This document shows, in pieces, positions 25,592 through 36,182 of a DNA stretch of 64,000 nt. The stretch's first letter is position 1, and each line of letters starts with the position of its first letter. The stretch is from assembly GCA_004299845.1 (NCBI GenBank), contig CP036201.1:3658001-3722000 (forward strand). Direction: 5' to 3'. Both the position numbers and the translations under genes were made by a program. The notes below the pieces were generated by a model that ran no database searches, had not been told where the DNA came from, and saw only the letters and a list, made by a program, of their open reading frames with translations. Source of the DNA: Verrucomicrobia bacterium S94 (GTDB taxonomy: Bacteria > Verrucomicrobiota > Kiritimatiellia > Kiritimatiellales > Pontiellaceae).

Positions 25592-27589
25592 CTAGGCCTC
25601 TTCCGTTTTGGGTCCGTCAGAACCGTCTTCCTGTTTTTCGTCGGTTGCTTCCGATTCTGATTTTCCGGCGGAATTCTCTGGTTCCGGTTTTTCGGAAGTT
25701 TCCGGAAGTTTACCGGTTTTCATGATCGAATCCACTTCCTCAAAGTCCAGCACTTCGCGTTCAATCAGAATTTCGGAAAGAGCGATCAGCTGTTCCTTGT
25801 TATCCGTCAGGATTTTCATGCACTTGTCATAGGCTTCGGTAACGATGCGCCGAACCTCTTCATCAATCAGCCGGGCGGTCTGCTCACTGAAATCGGGCGA
25901 TCCGGTAATACCCTGCCCGAGGAAGACCGGCTGGTTGTTGCTGCCGAGATTCTGCGGGCCCAGTTTTTTGCTCATGCCGTATTCACAGACCATGGCCCGG
26001 GCGATCATCGTGGAGCGCTCAATGTCATTGTGTGCTCCGGTGGTCACATCTCCGAAGATCAGTTCTTCAGCTGCGCGTCCGCCCATAAAGGCCACCAGAT
26101 CGGCTTCAAGGCGTTTCTGGCTCTGCGTATAGCGGTCTTTCTCCGGCAGCTGCATGGTGGCACCCAGCGCCCGGCCGCGCGGAATGATGGTGACTTTATG
26201 GATCGGTTCACACTCCGGCATGTGATACATCGCAACGGCATGGCCCGCTTCGTGATAGGCGGTCAGTTTTTTCTCTTCCGCGTCCAGCACGTGGCTGCGG
26301 CGTTCGCGGCCCCACATCACTTTATCACGTGCTTCCTCCATATCCTGCTGTTCCACAAAATCCGCTCCCCGGCGCGAGGCGAGCAGCGCGGCTTCATTCA
26401 CCAGGTTTGCCAGATCTGCTCCGGAAAATCCCGGTGTTCCGCGCGCGGTTTTACGAAGGTCTACCTGGTCGGAAAGCCGAACATTGCGGGAGTGGATCTT
26501 CAGAATCTGCTCACGGCCTTCGAGGGTCGGGGGGTCAACCACCACCTGACGGTCAAAACGGCCGGGGCGAAGCAGGGCCGGATCGAGAACATCGGGGCGG
26601 TTGGTGGCCGCCACAATAATAATGCCTTCCTGTGTGTCAAAACCGTCCATTTCCACAAGCAGGGCATTCAGGGTCTGCTCGCGCTCATCGTGTCCGCCGC
26701 CGATTCCGCTGAAACGGCTACGGCCGACGGCGTCAATTTCATCGATGAAAATAATGCACGGGGCGTTTTTTTTGCCCTGTTCGAACATGTCGCGGACCCG
26801 GGAGGCGCCGATACCCACAAACATTTCCACAAAGTCGGAGCCGGAAATGGTGAAGAAGGGAACGTCGGCTTCGCCGGCCACTGCTTTGGCGAGCAGGGTT
26901 TTACCGGTACCCGGCGAGCCGGAGAGCAGTACCCCTTTCGGCATCTTACCGCCGAGTTTCTGGAACTGCTTCGGATCCCTTAGAAATTCAACAACCTCCT
27001 GCAGTTCTTCTTTGGCCTCATCCACACCGGCCACTTCATTGAAGGTGATTTTGTTTTTGTCCTGCGTCAGCAGTTTAGCCCGGCTTTTGCCGAAGCTCAT
27101 GGCTCCTCGGCCGGCATTTTTCATCTGACGGATAAAGATGAAATAAATGACGCCGAAAATGAGCAGAAACGGGACAATATTGATGAGGATTGAGGTCATC
27201 GCGGTTTTCAGCGGCTTACTCTCAATTTCAACGCCGTGCTCTTTCAGCGTTTCCTGCAGCATCGTGTCATCGCGGAAGGGAATGTAGACCTTGAATTTAG
27301 TGGTTCCGCTTGCATTCAGGTCTTTTGATTCACCGGTGGCGAACTGATTGCCTGAGCTGTCATACGAAAGTACCACTTTGGAAATGCGTTCGGCCTCCAC
27401 CTGCTTCATGAAAGCAGAATAGGACATTTCATTGGCCGCATCCGGGGATTTCGTGAAAAGCTGTAAAACGACGAGAAAAACCGCAACGGCCAGGAAGGAA
27501 ATGGCCAGGCCGCGCATAGGCATTGGCGGGGGCCCTTTCTTGTTCGGCTTCTCTGACTTCGGATCTTTCTGTTGGTAATTATCTGACAT
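25592..27589 (-). CDS. ftsH: ATP-dependent zinc metalloprotease FtsH
   Basis: 665 residues. Membrane-anchored hexameric AAA+ protease degrading misfolded membrane proteins and regulators. TM segments are at residues 27-45 and 133-154. Walker A GSPGTGKT is at 224-231, Walker B '[12 protein letters not shown]' at about 279-290, then SRH '[21 protein letters not shown]', and the zinc site HEAGH at 446-450. The C-terminal tail is acidic and Glu/Ser-rich. It follows tilS by 86 bases, the common bacterial order tilS-ftsH. Confidence 0.97.
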   Translation of the reverse strand: MSDNYQQKDPKSEKPNKKGPPPMPMRGLAISFLAVAVFLVVLQLFTKSPDAANEMSYSAFMKQVEAERISKVVLSYDSSGNQFATGESKDLNASGTTKFKVYIPFRDDTMLQETLKEHGVEIESKPLKTAMTSILINIVPFLLIFGVIYFIFIRQMKNAGRGAMSFGKSRAKLLTQDKNKITFNEVAGVDEAKEELQEVVEFLRDPKQFQKLGGKMPKGVLLSGSPGTGKTLLAKAVAGEADVPFFTISGSDFVEMFVGIGASRVRDMFEQGKKNAPCIIFIDEIDAVGRSRFSGIGGGHDEREQTLNALLVEMDGFDTQEGIIIVAATNRPDVLDPALLRPGRFDRQVVVDPPTLEGREQILKIHSRNVRLSDQVDLRKTARGTPGFSGADLANLVNEAALLASRRGADFVEQQDMEEARDKVMWGRERRSHVLDAEEKKLTAYHEAGHAVAMYHMPECEPIHKVTIIPRGRALGATMQLPEKDRYTQSQKRLEADLVAFMGGRAAEELIFGDVTTGAHNDIERSTMIARAMVCEYGMSKKLGPQNLGSNNQPVFLGQGITGSPDFSEQTARLIDEEVRRIVTEAYDKCMKILTDNKEQLIALSEILIEREVLDFEEVDSIMKTGKLPETSEKPEPENSAGKSESEATDEKQEDGSDGPKTEEA

Positions 27590-27675
27590 ATTCTCTTCTT
27601 TCTTTGAAAAACAGGCCGAAAACTAGCATTCACCGGGGGCGAATGCAACGCGTACAGGAACAAACTTGGAGTCAT

Positions 27676-28968
27676 TCAGTCCGCTTTTTGTTCAATCTTG
27701 AGGTGTAGCGATTGAACGGAGAAATCCGTGACCTCCCAGCCGCGCGCAATCCGGTAGCCCGGAAGCCAGATAATCTCCCCTTCACATACCGCAACAGGCA
27801 GCATTTTTCGCTGTGCCCGGGGAATTTTAAGGTCGGTCAGAATATCCTGCAGTTTCCGGGAACCCTGCATGCCCAGCGGTGTCATACGGTCGCCGGGCTG
27901 CACGGAGCGAACCGTAATTTTCCGTTTGCCGGCCTTGCGGGCGCAGACCGAGGCCTCGGCGACCGGATCTCCGATGCGGCTTTGATCTTTTTTCCAGCCG
28001 GTTCCGGCCTTTACCGTCAGTTGCCAGGAAATTTCCGGAGACCGGGAGGAGGCGTCTTCAAACCGGGGAACGCCGTATTCAATCACCACCCGTTGCCGGG
28101 CATTCAGTTCATAGATCAATGTTCCGGCCGATTTTTCCATTAAATGAAGAATCTGCTCCACGGTTTCAAATCCGGCCTCTTCAGCACCATGGTCAAACAG
28201 CCAGTTTCGCAGCAGGCGTCGTTTTGCTGCCAGAGGTAATCCGGGATCCGATAATCTGGACCCGGCAATGCGCTGCTCCATCCATTCATTTTCAGCGCGC
28301 AGTATTTCGGTGGTCCGACGTATTGAATCGCGAATATGGGGATTCAGTTCTTTTTCAAGCAGGGGAAGAATCCGGTGGCGTACCCGGTTGCGCAGAAATC
28401 CGGAATCTGCGTTGCTGGAATCCTCCCGCCATGTAAACCGGTTTGCTTTCAGCCAGTGAAGAATTGCGGATCGCGGAATCTCCAGCATCGGCCGGATGAT
28501 CCGAAGGTTTCCAAGGATCTGGAAACACGGCATTCCGCTCAGTCCCTCCGGACCGGCTCCCCGGGCAAGTTTCAGAATAAAGGTTTCAACCTGATCGTCG
28601 GCGTGGTGGGCGAGGGCAATAACGGCCTCTCTGAATTCGGCGAAAAAATCGTGCCGCGCCTGCCGAGCGGCCATTTCGATGGACAGCCCGGTATTTTCTG
28701 CCAGGGCCCGGACATCTGTGGTCTTTCCGACCATTGGAAATCCGGTTTCTTCCGCCAGTTTACGGACGAAGGCTTCGTCGCCGTCGGATTCCGCACCGCG
28801 AAGCTGATGATTAAGATGGGCCAGTGTACACGGAATGTTCAATGTTTGAAATGCACGGACCAGTGCCACGGAATCGGCACCGCCTGATACCCCGACTACA
28901 ATGGGGGAATCGGGGGAGGGCAGATGATAGGCATTACATTTTTTTTGGATGAGCGCAGGAAGATTCAT
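27676..28968 (-). CDS. tilS: tRNA(Ile)-lysidine synthase
   Basis: 430 residues. Converts cytidine-34 of the AUA-reading tRNA-Ile to lysidine, an essential modification. The PP-loop 'VVGVSGGADSVALVRAF' is near residues 26-34, followed by 'AHLNHQLRGAESDGDEAFVRKLAEETG' and 'ALAHHADDQVETFILKLARGAGPEGLSGM'. The TilS substrate-binding and C-terminal domains are present ('VRSVQPGDRMTPLGMQGSRKLQDILTDLKIPRAQR'). It is upstream of ftsH in the same direction. Confidence 0.96.
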   Translation of the reverse strand: MNLPALIQKKCNAYHLPSPDSPIVVGVSGGADSVALVRAFQTLNIPCTLAHLNHQLRGAESDGDEAFVRKLAEETGFPMVGKTTDVRALAENTGLSIEMAARQARHDFFAEFREAVIALAHHADDQVETFILKLARGAGPEGLSGMPCFQILGNLRIIRPMLEIPRSAILHWLKANRFTWREDSSNADSGFLRNRVRHRILPLLEKELNPHIRDSIRRTTEILRAENEWMEQRIAGSRLSDPGLPLAAKRRLLRNWLFDHGAEEAGFETVEQILHLMEKSAGTLIYELNARQRVVIEYGVPRFEDASSRSPEISWQLTVKAGTGWKKDQSRIGDPVAEASVCARKAGKRKITVRSVQPGDRMTPLGMQGSRKLQDILTDLKIPRAQRKMLPVAVCEGEIIWLPGYRIARGWEVTDFSVQSLHLKIEQKAD

Positions 28969-29074
28969 GGTTGGTAATTACAAACACAGTATGGGTTTGT
29001 AAATTTAAAAAGGGCGGTCGGATGGGGGTGCGGGGAGATTAAATAATACTTTAACTTGAAGGTGCGGCGGGTGG

Positions 29075-29091
29075 CTAGTAAATTTTACTAG
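29075..29091. promoter_or_regulatory. CTAGTAAA palindrome upstream of small Cys-rich gene
   Basis: CTAGTAAA-T-TTTACTAG is a perfect 8-bp inverted repeat with one central base. It ends 9 bases before the GGAGG of the small gene starting at 29113, so it would lie in its leader or promoter. It is a candidate operator or RNA hairpin. Confidence 0.5.
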
Positions 29092-29112
29092 TTACATTTT
29101 GGAGGTATATTC

Positions 29113-29355
29113 ATGCAGATTTCTGAGGGAACAACAGAATGTGTCTGTGAGTTTATTAATGAATGCCCTTTTTTTGAACGCCATGAGGGACTGGAGAATA
29201 CGGTTCGAACGGTAAAGGAGGTTTTCTGCTATGGAGAAAAGCAGGATTGCGCTCTTTATCAGATTGCGCGGGAAATAGGCATTCAGCATTTGCCGGACGA
29301 GCTCCTCCCGTTCGACCATCTCTCCGTGGAATCGATTCTCTCCCAACGTACATAA
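29113..29355 (+). CDS. small cysteine-rich protein
   Basis: 80 residues, ATG 29113 with GGAGG 8 bases upstream. Cysteines occur as 'TECVCEFINECPFFERH' and 'EVFCYGEKQDCALYQIA'. This resembles the short CPFF...YC.G...CAR module found in many deltaproteobacterial and PVC proteins, often beside regulatory domains, and may bind metal or an Fe-S cluster. Function is unknown. It is convergent with secA, with a shared terminator between them. Confidence 0.7.
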   Translation: MQISEGTTECVCEFINECPFFERHEGLENTVRTVKEVFCYGEKQDCALYQIAREIGIQHLPDELLPFDHLSVESILSQRT

Positions 29356-29384
29356 AAAAGGTCCCCGGCATTCACCGGGAACCT
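29354..29384 (-). terminator. terminator of secA
   Basis: AGGTCCCCGG (29359-29368) pairs with CCGGGAACCT (29375-29384). On the minus strand the stem is followed by a run of T (29354-29358), 12 bases after the secA stop. It may also slow plus-strand transcription of the small gene. Confidence 0.8.
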
Positions 29385-29395
29385 TATGAAGCATT

Positions 29396-32300
29396 CTAAT
29401 TTTTAGCACCGCAGCATTTCTTGTATTTTTTGCCGCTGCCGCACGGACAGGGGTCGTTTCGTCCGACCTGTTTAGCCGCCACCGCCTGCGGTACCGGTTT
29501 GGGCTGCGGCGGAGGTTCCATGCCGGGCGGAAGACCCATGCCCGGAGGCGGTGCGCCGATGGGCTGCGGACGGGCCTGCTGCTGAGCGGCGGTCTGAGCC
29601 TGCGCAGTGGCAACGGCCAGAGCCGAAACCTGCGGATTATGCTGTGCCCGCATATTCGACATGCTTTTGAAGAATTCCTCTATGGCTTCAATCGAAGTGG
29701 CGGAACGGAATATGGCGGTTGAGATCTCTTCATAGATCCGGTCCATCAGATCCATGAACAGATGATAGGCCTCGCGTTTGTATTCAATCAGCGGATCGCG
29801 CTGGCCATAAGCCTGAAGACCGATGGATTCACGAAGGCTGTCCATGTTACGCAGGTATTCCTGCCAGTGTTCATCAATCGACTGAATAATCATATGACGT
29901 TCAAGACGCACCAGCGATTCATCATCCTCGTGGATGGCTTTCACGTCATAGGCTTTTTTGACCGCATTGAGCACTGTTTCGGTGAGGGATTCCGCCGTGA
30001 TTTCATCCGGCAGATCTTCTGTGCGCATACCGAGCGGGAAGGTGGTGTTGACCCAGGCGATGAATACTCCGCAATCCTCTTTGTTTTTGGTAACCGCTGC
30101 ATCGGTCGCGTGGGAAAGAATCGCCTGTTCGACGGCATGATAAATCAGCTCGCGCGGATTTTCCGTGGTCAGCGCCTCAGAGCGGAAATCATAGATTTCC
30201 GTACGCTGGGCATTCATGACATCATCGTATTCGAGGGTACGTTTACGCATCATGAAGTTCTGCTGTTCCACCCGGCGCTGGGCTGTTTCAATGGATTTGT
30301 TGAGCCAGGGATGTTCCAGCACTTCGCCCTCTTCGATGCCGAGCCGTTCCATGATACTGGAAATCCGATCGGATCCGAACAGACGCATCAGATTGTCTTC
30401 CAGCGAAACATAGAAACGGGTAACGCCGGGGTCACCCTGCCGGGCCGAGCGGCCGCGCAGCTGGCGGTCAATCCGCCGCGATTCGTGGCGTTCGGAAGCG
30501 ATCACATAAAGGCCGCATGGTTTTTCTTCGAGCAGTTTTCTCAGCGGTTTTCCGTCGACCTTGGACTCCAGTGAAAATTCTTTGGAGTCCAGGTCTTTTT
30601 TGTCGAGATAGATTACCCCTTCGCCCAGTTTGATGTCGGTACCGCGACCGGCCATATTCGTGGCAATGGTTACGGCGCCGGGCTGTCCGGCGTTAGCGAC
30701 AATTTCAGCTTCGCGGGCATGGTTTTTCGCGTTCAGTACATTGTGGACAATGTTCTCCCGGCGCAGCATGCGGCTGAGCACCTCCGAGGTTTCAACGGCG
30801 ACTGTACCCACCAGTACCGGCTGTTTACGGGCATGGGCGGCTTTAATCTCCTCAATGATGGCCCGGAATTTTTCACGCTGTGTTTTATACACCTGGTCAT
30901 TGAGGTCCACCCGGCGGACCGGCCGATTGGTCGGAATCACCATCACGTCAAGGCCGTAGATCTGATGAAATTCGTCGGCTTCGGTCTCCGCAGTACCGGT
31001 CATGCCCGAGAGTTTTTTATACATGCGGAAATAGTTCTGAATGGTGATGGTGGCCAGCGTCTGGGTTTCGCGCTCAATGGTTACACCCTCTTTCGCTTCC
31101 ACGGCCTGGTGAAGCCCATCCGACCAGCGCCGCCCGACCATCAGACGACCGGTGTGCTCGTCGACAATATGCACCTGTCCGTCCTGCACCACATAATCGA
31201 CGTCTTTTTCATAAACGCTGTATGCGCGGATTAACTGGTCAACCGCGTGAACCCGCTCGTTTCGCAGGGCATAATCCTCCTGAATCGCGCGGCGTTTTTC
31301 CATGATTTCTTCCGGCGTCATATCGGTTGCGCCGTCGAGTTCCGCCATCATGGATACCATGTCCGGCAGAACATACATATCCGGGTCATCCGGGTTGAGC
31401 TCCGCGCAGCCGATTTCGGTGAGGTCGGCATCGTGCCCTTTTTCGTCGATGGTGAAGTAAAGCTCCTGCCGCAGTTCACGGGCCAGTTTTTCATTTTCCT
31501 TTTTGAGCATCTCCATCTGGGTTTTTTCGAGAAGTTTGCGATATTTAACGTTCTCGATCAGATGCATCAGCTGTTTGTTTTTCGGCATGCCCTGATGGAC
31601 CTGGTAAAGTTTCAGACCGGCCTCATAATCTTCGTTCCGCTCAAGGAGATCTTTGGCTTCTTTCAGCAGTTTTGTGCAGAGGTCACGCTGCCGGCGTACC
31701 AGACGTTCAGTTGCCGGCTGCAGTTCCTCATACTGGGTAGAAGAATAGGGGCGGGGCCGGAAATAATCAGCGGGGTACGGGCTTCGTCGATCAGAATCGA
31801 GTCGATTTCGTCGACGATGGCAAAGTTGTGCCCTTTCTGCTGCACCATATCCTCGGGACTGTAGGCCATGTTGTCGCGCAGGTAGTCAAAGCCGAACTCG
31901 GAGTTGGTGCCGTAGGTAATGTCGCAGAGATACTGTTTACGCCGTTCCGCCGGCGGCATCATGTTTTTCAGGCAACCGACTGTCAGTCCCAGCCACTTGT
32001 AGAGATGGCCCATCCATTCAGAGTCGCGCTGCGAATGATAATCGGAGGTGGTGACCACGTGGACACCCTGGCCGGAAAGTGCATTGAGATATACCGGAAG
32101 GGTGGCCACAAGGGTTTTACCTTCACCGGTCGCCATTTCAGCAATCATGCCTTTATGCATGGCCAGACCGCCAATCAGCTGGACATCAAAATGAACCATA
32201 TTCCAGTCGATCGGATGGCCGATAACCTCCACCGTCGTACCGCACAGACGGCGCGCAGCGTTTTTCACCACAGCAAATGCTTCTAGCTCTATGTCTTCAA

Positions 32301-32475
32301 GGGTTTCGCCGTTCTGGAGACGATCTTTAAACTCCTGCGTTTTGGCCTGCAGCTGCTCGTCGCTCAATGCTTTATACTCTTCGTCGAATGCATTGATTTT
32401 TTCGACCAGCGGACGCATCTTTTTCAGGTCGCGCTCATTCTTCGAGCCGAGAATCTTCTTCAATATCCAATTCAT
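29396..32475 (-). CDS. secA: preprotein translocase ATPase SecA, one apparent one-base deletion
   Basis: Motor of the Sec export channel. The N-part (start 32475) has Walker A ATGEGKT (about 115-121) and '[24 protein letters not shown]', then changes frame. The second part runs '[21 protein letters not shown]' to the C-terminal SEC-C zinc motif '[14 protein letters not shown]'. One extra C in CCCC at about 31752-31755 would give '[13 protein letters not shown]' and an intact protein of about 1026 residues. The helicase motif reads GRSARQGD rather than the usual GRSGRQGD. SecA is essential, so a sequencing indel is more likely than inactivation. Confidence 0.93.
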
Positions 32476-32639
32476 GTCAGTTCCTAATTTGCAAAAAGAG
32501 GTTGAAACCTAGCGCATTTACCTGGAAGCAACAAGCCGTGAGTCGCACGAAGAAAGAGGTTGCGGTGCCCTTTTTTAAAGAATTCCGGAGGTTGAAAAAC
32601 TTGAAACCAACATGCGCTCCACATAGCATCTATTGCTAT

Positions 32640-34094
32640 ATGGATGATAAAACAACTCCGGTGCCACTGGTGATCTTCGGTGTGCCGTTTCATAACGTCA
32701 CGTTCGAGGAGGCCATCGACTGGATCGTCGAGCGCGTGCGTTCCGGCCAGCCGGCCAATATTGCCACGGCCAACCTCGATTTTGTTACCCGGGCCTGGGA
32801 TGACCCCGAACTCCGCCGGATTCTCATTGATGCTGATCTTGTGCTCGCTGACGGTTTTCCCATGGTCAAACTGTCTCCGTTTTTCGGTCCGAAACTCAAA
32901 GACCGAGTCACCGGCTCAGACCTCACGCCGCTGCTTGCTGAGCGTGCGGCAAAGGAGGGGATGAGCATTTACGGTCTCGGCTCCGCAGCGGGGGTTGCTG
33001 AAAACGCGCTTAACATTCTGAAGCAACGCCACCCCGGCCTCATCATCGCCGGCAGTTTTGCACCGCCGTTTGCTCCGCTTCTTGAAATGGATCATCGCGA
33101 AATTCTTCAGCGACTGGAAAAAGCAAAACCCGATATTCTGCTTGTTGCCTTCGGGGCTCCGAAGCAGGATAAGTTTATCAGTATGCATGTACGCAGCTGG
33201 AATATTCCTGTATCCATCGGCATCGGAGCATCTCTTGATTTTATTTCCGGCAAACAGAAGCGGGCCCCGAAATTCCTGCAGAAATGTTGCCTCGAATGGC
33301 TCTGGCGCGTCTGCTGCAGCCCGCATCGCTTATGTTCGCGCTACGTTGCCAATCTGCGTTTTCTGCTCTCCGCTTCACGCCAGATGCATTCGATTCATAA
33401 TATGCCCGATCATGAAGTCAGCTTTCAGTCTTTGGATGAGCAGCACATCCGGACTCTGGAAAAGCACCGGATTGTTACCGATTATTTCCAATCCCTGGAA
33501 ACCGGACAGAAGGCTGCGGAATTTATTGAAAGAATGCAGAAGCGGACCGGCGAAAATAACCTGCTGCTTGATCTCCACGCTATTCCCTGGCTCAACAGTC
33601 TTGAGCTCGGTGCCCTGCTCGAAATCAATAAGTTCTGTCGCGGTCAGGGCTGTCGTCTGATTCTCTATGCGCTCCGTCCGAAAGTCAGGACCCTGCTGGA
33701 AACCTGCCGGCTGACAGACTATTTTGTGATCGTCTGCACCGTGCAGGATGCCGTCGGGACGGCGGATAAACTGGCTGAACATGCCGATGGCGAAGCTGTT
33801 TTTTCGGAGGGTCAGCTCAAGTTAAAACTGCCTATCGAACTCAGTGCTGCTTCGCTTCCTGTTTTTGAACATTCGACTCAGTCGTTGCAGCAGGAACTGC
33901 TGCAGGACGGGAGGCTCAAATCAATAGAGGTTAACGCTGAGCAGCTCGATTTTATCGACAGTGCCGGGCTCGGCTATCTCATCGCCCTCAAAAAAAAGGC
34001 TTCTGATTCCGGAGTCAGTATGTCCGTCAGAAACCTCACCCCCGCGTTACGCCGCACCTTCGAAATCGCCCGCGTTGATCAGGTACTTCTGTAA
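32640..34094 (+). CDS. WecG/TagA/CpsF glycosyltransferase fused to two STAS domains
   Basis: 484 residues from ATG 32640; a TTG at 32601 with CGGAGG upstream is an alternative. Residues about 10-240 are a GT26 glycosyltransferase: 'ATANLDFVTRAWDDPELRRILIDADLVLADGFPMV', 'VTGSDLTPLLAERAA' and 'LLVAFGAPKQDKFI'. The C-terminal half carries two STAS-like domains: 'LLLDLHAIPWLNSLELGALLEINKF' and 'IEVNAEQLDFIDSAGLGYLIALKKKA'. The second has the DSAG site where anti-sigma antagonists are phosphorylated; the first has LNSLELG. The GT would make a surface-polymer linkage; STAS suggests regulation by partner kinases or assembly. It is divergent from secA. Confidence 0.85.
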   Translation: MDDKTTPVPLVIFGVPFHNVTFEEAIDWIVERVRSGQPANIATANLDFVTRAWDDPELRRILIDADLVLADGFPMVKLSPFFGPKLKDRVTGSDLTPLLAERAAKEGMSIYGLGSAAGVAENALNILKQRHPGLIIAGSFAPPFAPLLEMDHREILQRLEKAKPDILLVAFGAPKQDKFISMHVRSWNIPVSIGIGASLDFISGKQKRAPKFLQKCCLEWLWRVCCSPHRLCSRYVANLRFLLSASRQMHSIHNMPDHEVSFQSLDEQHIRTLEKHRIVTDYFQSLETGQKAAEFIERMQKRTGENNLLLDLHAIPWLNSLELGALLEINKFCRGQGCRLILYALRPKVRTLLETCRLTDYFVIVCTVQDAVGTADKLAEHADGEAVFSEGQLKLKLPIELSAASLPVFEHSTQSLQQELLQDGRLKSIEVNAEQLDFIDSAGLGYLIALKKKASDSGVSMSVRNLTPALRRTFEIARVDQVLL

Positions 34095-34181
34095 AATCAC
34101 CCCGGTTGTTATACATTGCGCCCGCTTCTGAATAATGTGATCGTGTATTGAGGCGCAGGTCTATTTCCGCACCGGTATTAT

Positions 34182-34826
34182 TCAGCCGCTCGCGAGTTTG
34201 TGAGCATGGCGGGTGGTTTCCGGCAGTTTGTATCGGGTGACGCATTGCATAACCAGTTTCGGAGCCGTGTGAATACTGACGCGGTGGCCGGGGGAAATAT
34301 AGAGCGGTTTGATATTGGAACGCGTACGCAGGACAACGCCAATCTGTTCGGTTTTATCCATCAACGGAACAAAGCTGCCTTTTTTGGGCGGGACTTCATC
34401 ATGCGTGCCTATGAGGCGCGATTTTCCGACACCGATCGCCGGGATGTTGAGCAGCAGACCAAGGTGGGCGGCGATTCCGAAACGACGGGGATGGGCGATG
34501 CCCTGGCCATCGCATAAAAGCAGACCGGGTTCTTCACTCAGCTTCAGCATAGCCTCTAAAACACAGGGCACTTCCCGAAAGGAGAGCAGACCGGGAATAT
34601 ACGGGAAAGATGTCGGGCGGTGAGCCACCGCCGTTTCAATCACTTCCAGGGTCTGGAAGTCCAGTACGGCAATGGCGGCGCGGGTGATGGTATTGTCCGC
34701 TTCAAAGCCGACATCCACACCGGCCACCGTTTTAATTTCCCCGAAATCATCCGTCAGTCTGATATGAGACTGCAGCGACTTCTGAATGGCAATCGCTTCC
34801 TTCGGGCTGACATCCCATGGGTGCAT
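34182..34826 (-). CDS. nfi: endonuclease V
   Basis: 214 residues. Cuts DNA near deaminated bases, chiefly inosine. Family motifs: 'VAGVDVGFEADNTITRAAIAVLD' (first catalytic Asp), 'PTSFPYIPGLLSFREVPCVLEAM' with the PYIPG wedge motif, 'LLLCDGQGIAHPRRFGIAAHLGLLL' and 'IGVGKSRLIG'. The length is normal. It stands between hemL and the WecG-STAS gene, probably transcribed separately. Confidence 0.95.
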   Translation of the reverse strand: MHPWDVSPKEAIAIQKSLQSHIRLTDDFGEIKTVAGVDVGFEADNTITRAAIAVLDFQTLEVIETAVAHRPTSFPYIPGLLSFREVPCVLEAMLKLSEEPGLLLCDGQGIAHPRRFGIAAHLGLLLNIPAIGVGKSRLIGTHDEVPPKKGSFVPLMDKTEQIGVVLRTRSNIKPLYISPGHRVSIHTAPKLVMQCVTRYKLPETTRHAHKLASG

Positions 34827-34838
34827 GATTCCCTTTTG

Positions 34839-34921
34839 TCAAAGGTCATAAAATATTTGGTCGAATGTCGGAGACCTTTGACGGTGGGCATTCCGACCTT
34901 CGACGAAGCGGCAAAGCCGCT
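34839..34921 (-). terminator. stem-loops between hemL and nfi
   Basis: Two inverted repeats: AGCGGC-AAA-GCCGCT (34907-34921) overlaps the hemL stop, and TCAAAGGTC (34839-34847) pairs with GACCTTTGA (34873-34881). Neither has a strong U-tract on the minus strand. They could end hemL transcription or be a mobile palindromic element. Confidence 0.45.
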
Positions 34922-36182
34922 ACATTTTTTTGAATGCCTCCAGGAAGGCATCGATGTGCATTTCGGTATGGGCGGCGGAGACGAAGGCGACTTCGAATCC
35001 GCTCGGCGGGGTGTAGAACCCGTGATCGAGCATATGGTGAAAATAGGCCGCGTGTGCTTTCTGATCGCACGCTTTGGAGTCATCCAGATTCCGAACGGCC
35101 TTTTTACGGAAAAACGGCGTGAACATGCCGCCCCGTTGTGCGCAGTGCAGATCCAACCCTTTTTCGGCAGCAATACGGTTGATCCCGTCAGCCAGTTTTC
35201 TGCCAAGTCTCTCCATCTCTGGATAAGGATTTTCATCGCGCAGCAGTTCCAGCGTTTTCATACCGGCGGCCACCGCCACCGGATTGCCGCTGAGTGTGCC
35301 GGCCTGATACACCGGACCCAGCGGTGCGAGGCTGGACATAATTTTCGTGCTGCCGCCGAGGGCCCCGATCGGCATACCGCCGCCGATGATTTTTCCCAGT
35401 GTGGTGAGGTCGGGTTTAATGCCGATGGTATGACCGAATGTCGTCGGCGCCAGACGGAAGCCGTTAATAACTTCGTCAAAAATCAGCAGGGTACCGTAGG
35501 CTGCGGTTGCTTCGCGCAGTCCTTCAAGGAATCCGGGTTCCGGTTCAACCAGACCCATGTTACCGGCAATGGGTTCGACGATGACGGCGGCAATATTTTC
35601 CCCGTCGGCTTTCAGTACTTCCTGAACTTTTGCGAGATCGTTGTACGGAACCACATAGACTTCTTCGGTGGCGGCCGGCGAAACGCCGGCGGAAGAGGAG
35701 GTGCCGCCGGTCAGCAGGCCGGACCCGGCGGCGACGAGCAGGTAGTCGGAGTGGCCGTGGTAGCAGCCGTCGAATTTAATGATTTTGCGCCGCCCGGTAT
35801 AACCGCGCGCCAGACGGATGGCACTCATGACCGCCTCCGTGCCCGAACTGACGAGGCGCACCATGTCCATTTCCGGAATCAGGCTGGTGATCAATTCCGC
35901 AAATTCCGCTTCTTTGGCGGTGTTAGCCCCGAAGGTCAATCCATTCTCCGCCGTTTTGGCAACCGCATCGACCACTTCATCGCGGGCGTGCCCCAGAATC
36001 AACGGGCCCCACGATCCGCAGAAATCAATCAGTTCCGTGCCGTCTTCTGTCTGCACATACGCGCCTTTACCCGATTTAAAATAAACCGGCGTTCCGCCGA
36101 CCCCGTTAAAGGCGCGGACCGGGCTGTTCACTCCGCCGGGAATCACTTTCTGTGCGCGTTCAAACCATTTTGCTGAATTCAT
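34920..36182 (-). CDS. hemL: glutamate-1-semialdehyde 2,1-aminomutase
   Basis: 420 residues. PLP enzyme making 5-aminolevulinate in the C5 route to heme. Motifs: 'IPGGVNSPVRAFNGVGGTPVYF', 'SSGTEAVMSAIRLARGYTGRRKIIKFDGCYHGHSD', 'IFDEVINGFR' and the PLP lysine in 'TTLGKIIGGGMPIGALGG'. hemB, the next pathway enzyme, is 20 kb away at 56880, so heme synthesis genes are dispersed here. Confidence 0.97.
   Translation of the reverse strand: MNSAKWFERAQKVIPGGVNSPVRAFNGVGGTPVYFKSGKGAYVQTEDGTELIDFCGSWGPLILGHARDEVVDAVAKTAENGLTFGANTAKEAEFAELITSLIPEMDMVRLVSSGTEAVMSAIRLARGYTGRRKIIKFDGCYHGHSDYLLVAAGSGLLTGGTSSSAGVSPAATEEVYVVPYNDLAKVQEVLKADGENIAAVIVEPIAGNMGLVEPEPGFLEGLREATAAYGTLLIFDEVINGFRLAPTTFGHTIGIKPDLTTLGKIIGGGMPIGALGGSTKIMSSLAPLGPVYQAGTLSGNPVAVAAGMKTLELLRDENPYPEMERLGRKLADGINRIAAEKGLDLHCAQRGGMFTPFFRKKAVRNLDDSKACDQKAHAAYFHHMLDHGFYTPPSGFEVAFVSAAHTEMHIDAFLEAFKKM

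Noticed and set aside
29396-32475. Programmed ribosomal frameshifting in secA
   Set aside because: No slippery heptamer with a downstream pseudoknot is apparent, and other genes in the window show the same kind of homopolymer indel; sequencing error is simpler.
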